A stretch of 64,000 nt of DNA from Gigaspora margarita (Eukaryota; Glomeromycota; Glomeromycetes; Diversisporales; Gigasporaceae): contig WTPW01000578.1 of the NCBI GenBank assembly GCA_009809945.1, forward strand, positions 247,559-311,558, in the 5' to 3' direction. Below the pieces are notes generated by a model. That model saw only the letters and a list, made by a program, of their open reading frames with translations. It did no database searches and was not told where the DNA came from. Position 1 is the stretch's first letter. The number at the start of each line of letters is the position of its first letter. Positions 56,061-64,000 of the stretch are shown here, piece after piece. The position numbers were made by a program, and so were the translations under genes.

Positions 56061-58629
56061 TAGAAAAAGATATATTCAGGTTCGATTATTATAGTTTTAT
56101 TTAGTATATGTAGTGTGTTAGAGTTGTGTATAATTGTTTGAGTATTGGTTATAGAGGTTGTATTGGTATTAAGGTTTGGAATTTTGTGTAGTTGTGAATT
56201 AGATGATGAAAAAAAGAGATTATCAGTAAAGATTGGTATTTGAAAATTATTATTGGATGATTTGAGCTCTATATTACAAAAGGTTGGTAGTTCTCCAAAA
56301 GATGAAATTATAAAGTGACCTGGAACTAAGTTTCATATTGAAGATAAATATGTGCTTCTGTAAAAAATTAGTCAATTTGAGGATGTGGTTTGACAGAAAT
56401 TTTGATATATTGGTTTGAATAAAACAGAGGGTAATATTCTAGTATATATTGCAGGAAGGTGTCTACAGTTTGTGGAGAGGGTAAGTCTTGTAGTCTATAA
56501 TAATAAAGAAATTTATTATAGCATATTGTTGGGTCAAACATCTCAAAAGAGTTAAGATTGGGGTTATTATAGTTTCTATTATTTAAAGAGTTGGCAGGAA
56601 TTTTGATTTCTTCATCACTAAAGTCTTTTATAAGTATAGATTCATAATAAATTTCTGATATTGAATAGTTGTTAAAGTTGGTATTAGTTAATAGCAAAGA
56701 GTTATTGAATGAAAGTTGTACTTCAGAGGAAGATAAAGATATGATATCTGAAGTATTGCAGTTGTCTTCTATAAAAATGCTCGCCGTTTTAAGCTCAGCT
56801 CTCACAGCTGCGCAGAATCCCATAGCCTGCCCTGTATGTTGGGTCTGACTGTCATAATCTTGGTTCTCTGCGTAAATAGACTTATCCATCTGTCTACTTA
56901 CATCATTCTCTTCTAGAAATGGCCCATTATCAATAGAGGACATTATAATTCTAGAAGTGGTAGCTACATTTATGTTTTCTATAAAAGACAAATTTAAAAA
57001 GGATTATAGGATAAGGTTTGGTTAGTTTGGGAGTTAAGAATATTAGCATATATTTGTTTGAGAAGGAATGAATTGTCTGATTGTTCAGAATCTGGTTCAA
57101 TATTAGTATTAGCTACTATGTTAGAATTGAAAAAAAGAGTAGCGTCTAATATTTGAGGAGTTGTAAAATTAATTTGAAATTTGTCTTTAATAATATTTCT
57201 GCTTTAGGAAGAGCAATTGATTTGTAGTATTGGAGAATTTGAGAGTAGATAAATTTTTCTTGTTTCATTATATAGTAGTAAATGATAGCACAAGCAAGAT
57301 AATAGGTATTAATAGGTGTAGAAGTAAGTTTTTGAATTGCTTGTTGCTCACTTAATTGAATAATTCCATCATTTTTTGCAGTAGCAGTAAGATATGCTTT
57401 AAAATATTTGTAAAAATAGTATGCTTTACACTTGTTTTTGGTTTCAGTATTGTTAAGTTTCATAAATTCTTCTTCAGTATTACAGGAAAGTTTGTGAAAA
57501 AGATTTGTAGGTGTAGTATTTTGAAATAATGCTATGTTTTTATTGTCCTTATCAAATATAGAGAAATCCATTTTAGGCTTAATCTATGTTTGATTATTAG
57601 TTTGAGTAACTGGGAATTTGATGTAGGATTGTTGAAAAAAGAAATTAGAAAGATTTTGAAAATTATGTTCTGTATCTTTGGGTAGAGTAGTACATGGTTT
57701 TTCGATACTATGAGTACATGTATGAATATGAAATAAAGTTGCTTTAATGCAAAGTTGAGAGCATTCATGAAGTGAAGAGATTGATAGGATTTCAAAGGAT
57801 TTAGGAAGTAATCTTTTGCAAGCAGTAGCTACTTGAAAAGAAATTTGCCATTTGATATAATTGTAGGTTTTTAATTGATGTTGTTCATCTATTTCTTTAA
57901 ATTGTCATTTATATTGGTTATAGAATGATTCAAACCAAAGATCAAAATCAGATTTGTAGAGTTTTAGAGTAGGGATATGGAAGGTTTCAAGAAATTCTTG
58001 TTTAGATATATTAAGTGAAATATTAATATTAAATTTGTTGTCATTTTGGAGTTTATGTAGAGAAGTATTAGGACTATCTTCACTAATAAAGAAGTTGGTT
58101 TTAAGACTAAGTAGATGGATATGTATATCTTCAATAAATTTGTTTCTGTTAATAGTTTGATAGTTGTTTTGAAGAAAAAGATGTAATCTGGCTAAGTTTA
58201 GAGCAATATTGTTATAATTATTGGTAGTGTAGGGTGGAATAGACTGATAAAGAGTAAAAATTTTAGGGTAGTTAAGTTTAGTAAAGAGTGTTGTTGTAAA
58301 TTGAAGCAAAATATCTTTAAAAGTAGAGAAAAGTATTTTAAAAGGTATAGTAATTGATCTATCAATTGAAGGGTTATGTTGATAAATTAGATCAGTAAGA
58401 AATTTAGATTGTTGGCCAGCTATTTGTTTAAGTAAATAGTTAAAGGTATATTTAGAAGCATGTTGAGTATCAGTTGCTAGTTTGTTAACTTGGCCGGTTT
58501 AAAGTTAATAAGAAAAGGTTTAATAAAATCAAGAATTTGCTGAGAAAATAATGTATTAAGTCTAGTATATGGCTCTATATTAGGTGTGACAGAATAGAAT
58601 TGAAACCAATCTAGGCCTGAAGAATTATT

Positions 58630-58718
<89 letters not shown>

Positions 58719-58739
58719 GCTGTTATAGTAGTAGTAGTA

Positions 58740-58770
<31 letters not shown>

Positions 58771-58776
58771 TTGTTG
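58630..58776 (-). repeat. (TTG)n microsatellite coding poly-Gln in ORF1
   Basis: About 30 TTG units (58,630-58,720), then (TAG)5, then about nine TTG units. On the minus strand in the ORF1 frame these are CAA (Gln), CTA (Leu) and CAA, followed directly by NSSGLDWF. Confidence 0.9.
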
Positions 58777-58839
58777 TATTTGCTTGTTTTGTTCTTCTTG
58801 TTTAGAAACTTGTGTTTGTTATTGTTGTTCATGTTGAGA

Positions 58840-61517
58840 TAGTGTTCAGATCTGTTAGACTTTTTATCCAGATTATCTGGATAATACAGATAACAGATAA
58901 CGATTTTTTTCAACAGATAATTTATCTGTATAGTTACTTTAAGTTCGGATAATTATCTATAGATTATCTGTATTAATATACAGTGAAATGATAGAATGCA
59001 AATACCGAACCAAACTCGATCAAAATTATGAGTTTGATCCAGGTTTGGTCTGAAGTTTGCAAACTAATTTGAGTCCGAATAGTGAATGGCGAATTGTACA
59101 TGGATTTGTTGTAAACAATGCCTCTCCAATACAATTAATTCCCCTACAAATACCATTTCTCTTTAGCAACAACTGCTTTCCATACAAACCGTTCCCGGCA
59201 CCACCACATATCTGATAACTATTTACCTACAGTACAATCACTTTTTCGACGATTTCTCTCCCTGAAACAACTACTTAGTAATTGATAACTATTTACCTGA
59301 CAATCACATCTCTGCATCCCCAACAACCACCTCTTTTCCTTCCCCAATATTACCCACAACTTCCCTGACAAATTTTTCCACCATTCTTCTACAGCTATTT
59401 CCACCACAATATTTTAATGGTAAAGAAAATAAAAAAATTATGAAAAAAATATCAATTAAATTAAAAACAAATAAAATAAAATTTTAAATAAATTATTTAA
59501 AAAAAATATTGGTAAAAAAAATAAATAAGTTTAAATAGTTAAATTTAAATTGAAATTCTGCCGGTCAATCAAATTTTAATATCACATGTAATCTAAAGTT
59601 TGTAATTTAAAATTTTTGAGTTATGCTCTTAAAATGATTAACGGCAAAATTTTTTTGGGGGGTTTTTTTATTTTTATTTTTTTTTAACTTAACTGATTTT
59701 TTTATTTAATTAATTTAAATTTTTATTTTGATTTAACTATTTTTTTTTAATTAATTTAAAAGTTTTATTTTTATTTTTTTTAAATGATTTTTATGATCTA
59801 ATTATTTTTTTTTGTTAATTTAAATTCTTTTTTAATTTAAATTATGTCTTTTAAGAAAATTTTTTTATTTTTTTATTTTTTAATAATGTATTTACTTTTA
59901 TTTAATTATACTGGAAATAAATATTAAACAATTACATCAGAAAATATATTAAGATGAAATTATATAGCAGAAACATCGTGTTAGATAATGCATTAGGAAA
60001 AGCTATCAGACAAAGTAATTAGAAGAGTTTTGGAGAGTGGTAGTGTCAAGAAGAGTGATAGTGTTAGGAAAAGGTGGTGTCGGGGAAAGGGTTGTTGTTG
60101 AGAAAGGGTGGTTGAGGGAAGGGATAGTTGATAAATGATTGTTGATAAGTAGTTGTATAGGGGACGGGGTAGTTGTCAAAAAAATGATTGTCAGATAAAT
60201 GGTCATCAAGGAAATGGTTGTATTGAGAAAGGTTTATTAAGTCAGAAAATGATTGTGCCAGAAAAAGATTATCAGAAAATAATATCAGAGAAATGGTTCT
60301 ACTACAAGTCCTCGAAAGCCATTTTTTCAGAAGAACCTAATACCAATTAAACTGGCTAGCATTATAACTAATTTAGTCAGTATTAGGTCTTTTTGGAAAT
60401 CTGTCTTTTGGGATTTTGTAGTAGAATCATTAAGCAGATATTATTATATTTTAGTTCTGATAAGGCACTGATAAATGGCTTAAATTGTGCCATTTCCAGA
60501 TTCATATCAGATCTGATAAAGCTATTGGTAAGTTATCAGATAATCAATAACTTTTATAATTTTTCTGAACGCTCTATCAGTTCTGATATGAACCTAGAAA
60601 AATAATACGATTTAAGCATTAATCAATGCCATATAGGGACTTATCAAATCTATAGTTGGTGGTAGAATTAATTTTACAAATTATTATGGTCATGGCACAT
60701 GCTGTATTTTTTGCTATAATTGCATTGAGTCATAATGCCATAATGTCTTAATGCAAAAATGCAAAAATGTTATTGCCGTTTGTTGAAATGCCGTACTTCC
60801 TTTAAATGCTGTTAATTATTTTTTCAAATTTGATTCTGTCAACTTCGGTGATTTAGTACTGTACATGTAACAAATATGAAATGGTTTTATCAGGTCTAGG
60901 TTTTATTTTGACTTTAAACAGTTATCGTGATTTATTTTTTGGCCAATTAGACCATTCTATAAGTCATTGTTTGAAAACAGCTTTAGCGAGCTAATTGATC
61001 AGATATGATATATTGTTAGATTACAATAACAGTATATATAGATTAACTTATATACACATGTAAATATGGTATAAATATTTAATAATTGTTAACGTAACAT
61101 AACTCTCACATGTCTTTGCACAGATAATGACAAATATGAAAAGCAAACAAACAGTTAAGAAGTATTAGGGGATAACAGTTGTAATTACTAGATAGTTCAT
61201 ATGTTCTTACATAATTAAACTCATTATCATCAGCTTTCACAATTATCAAACAATGTCATAGAAAATAAAGAACCAAACTCTTTCTTTTCAATACTTTTCA
61301 AATAATCTAGTTCACTGAATTGAATTTATTATCATATGCAAAGATTCTAAGTTAAAATGATTTCATGCAATTAGGTTTATCTAGTATCTAAAAATTAACA
61401 GATAATCTAGATAGTTATCTAGATAATGAAATTGTGAACAGATATAGATAACAGATAATGACTTTTTTTAACAGATAATTATCTTTAGAAAAATAGGTTA
61501 TCTAGATCTGAACACTA
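58840..61517. mobile_element. hAT-like element, 2.7 kb, inserted in LINE ORF1
   Basis: Ends TAGTGTTCAGATCTG and (reverse complement of the right end) TAGTGTTCAGATCTAGATAA. Flanking 8 bases TGTTGAGA (58,832-58,839) and TGTTAAGA (61,518-61,525) differ by one transition. The outer 110-130 bp at both ends are AGATAATTATCTRT/ATAACAGATAA motif arrays. No transposase is visible. The Gln-rich LINE frame resumes on the other side, which confirms the insertion. Confidence 0.85.
59110..60310. repeat. Nested foldback of ACAACCATTTCCCTGACAA-like motifs
   Basis: The left arm (59,110-59,410) is C/A/T-rich: CAACAACTGCTTTCCATACA, ACCTGACAATCACATCTCT. The right arm (60,020-60,310) is G/A/T-rich with the complementary words GGAAATGGTTGTATTGAGAA and AAATGATTGTCAGATAAATG. 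The motif, roughly 16 bases, recurs about 12-15 times per arm. It sits inside the hAT-like element. Confidence 0.6.
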
Positions 61518-62329
61518 TGTTAAGAAAGTTGTGTTTCTGGTTGGAAAGATTTTTGTTGATATTTTTGTTGTGTTTGTACTTGTGGTTGTTGTTAAGTAGT
61601 AGTTGTTAAATGAAAGGAAAGAGAAGGAGGATCAAGTTCCATCATAGAGGAAGTTGCAGGAGAATTAGTAGGAGTTAGTGGTTGAAGTGTAGTTGTAAGT
61701 AGATTAGATTGTTGGGGTTGAGTTAAGAGATTAAGGCATTGTTTATGATAAATTTGGTCTGCATGAAAAATAGCATCTTGATGAAGATAATGCTTGTTAT
61801 TTTGTTTTTTTTGGCAGTAAACTTGAAGATTACATTTGTAGTATTTATGAAAACTAGAAGATAAAGAAGTATCATCAGTAGGAGAAGGAGGAATAAATTC
61901 AGTAGTTTTGAGAGTTCAGCTAAGAAGTTGTTTGGTTTGATTGTTGGAAGTAATTGGTATAAGATCAGAATTAAGAGAATAGGTATTGTTTTCAGTAGAA
62001 ACAAATTTGGTATGAAATTTGTTACAGAGGCATCTAATAGTAGCAGTCATAGTAGGAGCTTGAAAGAAATGAGTTGCAATTTGATTGGATCATAAATTTT
62101 TGAAAAAGCAAGCAGTTGGTTTAGCATTAGATGGAGTTGGTCTAGCTGTGCTTGGATTGCTTTCATGAATAAATATTCCAAAGCGATTAGGCATTGCATA
62201 AAAAAGTTGTCAAAATCTATTGTATCAGATTCATTATCAATAGTAGTTGGCATATTGAAAAATGATAAGATTAACAAGGGCTTTTCGGATCGGTAACTTT
62301 TGGATTGTGTAATATTGCACAGTTGGTGT

Positions 62330-62445
62330 AACTATATTGTGGCTGTGGCTAGTGTAGCTTGTAGCTAGTGTGGCTTGTAGCTAGTGTAGCTTGTAGCTAG
62401 TATGGCTTGTGGCTAGTGTGGCTTGTGGCTAGTATGGCTTGTAAT
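62330..62445. repeat. Tandem repeat GGCTAGTGTAGCTTGTAGCT
   Basis: About six units of roughly 18-19 bases with A/G variation (GTRGCTAGTRTRGCTT). It lies just upstream of the LINE ORF1 start on the minus strand and may be part of the LINE 5' region. Confidence 0.85.
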
Positions 62446-63600
62446 ACAAAGGTAGTATGTGTAACTATGATATAAATAGTAGCAAAATTTACACAAGACT
62501 TGTGTAAATTAAAATAAGTACAAATTTGTAATTGTTTGTTTTGTATAAAACTTAATTAGTTCAAATAAGGAAAATTGTACAAATTAAATAAGGATTTTAA
62601 ATTATAGTGCTAAAGCACTGTAGGCTAGGGCATTTTAACCAATTAAAATTTAAGATCAGGTGTAATATGTAGATCAGGTTTGTGTAACAAAAATAAAAAA
62701 TTTTTAAAAAATTAATAATATCTTTAAATTTTGTCTAAAAAACTATTTTTTGGGCTCTAATAAAAAAAATTTCTTGCTAAATTTTACTATAAACACTATC
62801 TAACTCTAACCTATTATCTTTACCCTTACCCTAATATTAAAGAAATTTTATTTTGTCTTGCTAAAGGTTGTTTTGATTTACTTGTTACATCAATTTTGTT
62901 TATTACATATAGAGTAGCACTATAGTACTATAGCACTATAATAATATTTCTATTAAATAATTTGTAGGAAAACTACTAATATTGGATAATTTAAAACGTG
63001 GTTGGAGCTTAAAATTTGTTGGGGTCAAAGCAAAAAGAACTGAATTTAAAAGTTTAAAAGTTAAAAAGGAATTTAGGATATTTTGATTGTAAAATCCTCA
63101 GTTTATATCCGTTTTGGGTGTATTATATGTTGAAATGAAGCCAGAAAAGAGGTGAACAACTTTGTCTTAAGGAGCAAGACAAGTTTCCTTGGCTCAAATC
63201 ACAAAATTAAGCAGAATATTTATTTATTTAAAATTTAATATATTTTAACAAAAAAGGTTTAAAATAGTATAAAATTTGATGGTTATATGTAACTTTGTAT
63301 TTAGAACAAGTTTATATAGTTGTAAAGAGCCTATTTATTTAATACATTTTTAAGAAAATTGATTTTTTGTTTAAGAAAATTTTGGTACAAGTGATTGTCA
63401 GGAAGAGTTAGTAATTTGCATCTCTGACAAAAAATCTTAAAAATTATATATTTATAAGGAGCTACTATTCCCACTATTGTATTTTGTATTTTCACTATAG
63501 TTACACAAAATTTTCTATTTTTAGAATTCAAAATAATAAATCTAATTCTATCTCTAACTTTAATTTTAATCTAACCCTAACCCTAACTCTAAAAACTAAT
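62446..63600. other. AT-rich region with decayed repeat and telomere-like stretches
   Basis: 62,690-62,850 carries the TTTCTTGCTAAATTTTACTATA then CTAACTCTAACC module also seen at 1,865-2,290. 63,570-63,595 is CTAACCCTAACCCTAACTC. No gene. Confidence 0.5.
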
Positions 63601-64000
63601 AAATAAACCTTCTTTGGCTCCTAGTTAAAAGTTGTAAAGCTTATTTTTCTAATTCTAATAGTAGTTAAATTATCAAAATTAGTTCAGTGGATCAGGACCC
63701 TGGACATCTCTGATATATGTTATATTTTTTTTTACAAATTGCAAAAAATTTGGTCTGAGGTCCAAATTTAAGTTTTAGCAAATTGAGATTAATTTTAAAA
63801 AAGGTTATATAAAGCATTTTGGCAAATTACAGCAATTTTATGCATGTTATATTTTATTTTTTAGCAAATTACCTACATTTTGCAAGAATCACACCCAAAA
63901 ATAAGATATCTCATTTTTTTGTACTACTATAATTTTTAAAAATTTAAGATGCTTAATTTTGAATTTTTTTGATCAAAAAATCCAAAATTAAGCATCTTCT
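63601..64000. other. Window end, with a palindrome B fragment
   Basis: 63,935-64,000 (TTAAGATGCTTAATTTTGAA ... TTTTTGATCAAAAAATCC ... TTAAGCATCTT) is the central part of palindrome B found at 14,768 and 15,438. No gene is seen before it. Confidence 0.55.

Larger units (their letters stand above)
56100..62253 (-). pseudogene. LINE ORF1, frameshifted, split by a hAT-like element
   Basis: It starts near 62,253 (MPTTIDNESDTIDFDNFFM). After a frameshift near 62,195 it reads NPSTARPTPSNAKPTACFF and a Cys/His-containing stretch TIRCLCNKFHTKF / FHKYYKCNLQVYCQKKQ (about 61,800-62,050). It becomes Gln-rich, is interrupted at 61,517/58,840, then continues as a poly-Gln tract, then NSSGLDWFQFYSVTPNIE (about 58,570-58,625) and on through 57,150, 56,991-56,368 (SFIENINVATTSRIIMSS) and about 56,100. 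ORF1 proteins bind element RNA; no RNA-binding fold is recognised here, and the family is unusual in carrying long homopolymeric Gln. Several stops and frameshifts. Confidence 0.7.
49787..62280 (-). mobile_element. Decayed LINE (Tad/I-like: AP endonuclease, RT, RNase H)
   Basis: On the minus strand the order is a GC-poor 5' region, ORF1 with poly-Gln, AP endonuclease, reverse transcriptase, RNase H, a Cys-rich C-terminal motif and a poly-A tail (T-run at 49,787-49,802). Subtracting two insertions gives about 8.8 kb. APE plus RT plus RNase H fits the I/Tad group of fungal LINEs. The 5' end is approximate; no target duplication was found. Confidence 0.9.

Noticed and set aside
58611-58913. Poly-Asn ORF on the minus strand
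   Set aside because: Wrong frame of the CAA repeat; the Gln frame joins the conserved downstream ORF1 sequence.

Overview
The window looks like nuclear DNA of a very AT-rich, repeat-swollen fungus. My best inference is an arbuscular mycorrhizal fungus (Glomeromycotina, Rhizophagus-like). The reasons are the base composition, SINE/LINE/Helitron/pogo/hAT remnants with fungal character, TTAGGG-type interstitial repeats, a TPR tandem-repeat gene fragment, and one lineage-restricted-looking orphan protein. This is inference from gestalt, not a database result. There are no bacterial features, no rRNA, no CRISPR array and no intact tRNA gene. About 360 bases (15,075-15,437) are an N gap, and scattered single Ns mark a draft assembly. 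|| Layout: 0-5 kb holds short inverted-repeat elements and a broken pogo/Tigger-type transposase (3.6-5.06 kb, minus). 5-9 kb is mostly unassigned AT-rich DNA with one tiny candidate exon (8.2 kb) and a cluster of Tigger-like miniature elements (8.4-9.2 kb). 9.5-10.4 kb is a frameshifted eight-unit TPR gene fragment (minus), its 5' side abutted by a foldback element (10.43-10.73 kb). 10.79-12.99 kb is a non-autonomous hAT-like element with a perfect 8-bp target duplication. 13-14.3 kb is a roughly 400-bp tandem repeat. 14.6-15.7 kb is an array of alternating palindromes interrupted by the N gap. 16.6-16.96 kb is a TTAA-flanked MITE. 17.1-18.4 kb is tandem repeats. 19.4-19.9 kb is a GC-richer, hairpin-rich island. 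20.3-20.9 kb is a duplicated poly-A-tailed unit. 21.37-22.38 kb is the only long intact ORF (337 aa). || 24.3-24.8 kb is a second hAT-like MITE. 25.9-31.75 kb is a Helitron Rep/helicase gene broken by eight stops and one frameshift. 33.85-35.4 kb carries the 400-bp repeat again, split by a tRNA-derived SINE with 12-bp target duplications. 37.6-43.6 kb is a palindrome-dense region: three kilobase-scale palindromes, a second TTAA MITE, a composite element carrying three small palindromes, and a third hAT MITE. 46.5-48.7 kb is a complete but gag-only LTR element (325-bp LTRs, TTAAG target duplication). 49.8-62.3 kb is a long decayed LINE on the minus strand (ORF1 with a poly-Gln tract, AP endonuclease, reverse transcriptase, RNase H, Cys-rich tail). 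It is split by a plus-strand poly-A retroposon (54 kb) and by a fourth hAT-like element (58.84-61.52 kb). || Two themes tie the window together. First, decay appears transition-driven: the two LTRs differ at 10 sites and all 10 are transitions, and most in-frame stops in the Helitron, LINE and gag reading frames sit where Trp (TGG) or Gln (CAA/CAG) is expected. Second, much of the non-coding DNA is self-complementary: hAT-like elements each filled with a private short motif, palindromes up to about 1 kb, and foldback elements. No host metabolic gene cluster is present.
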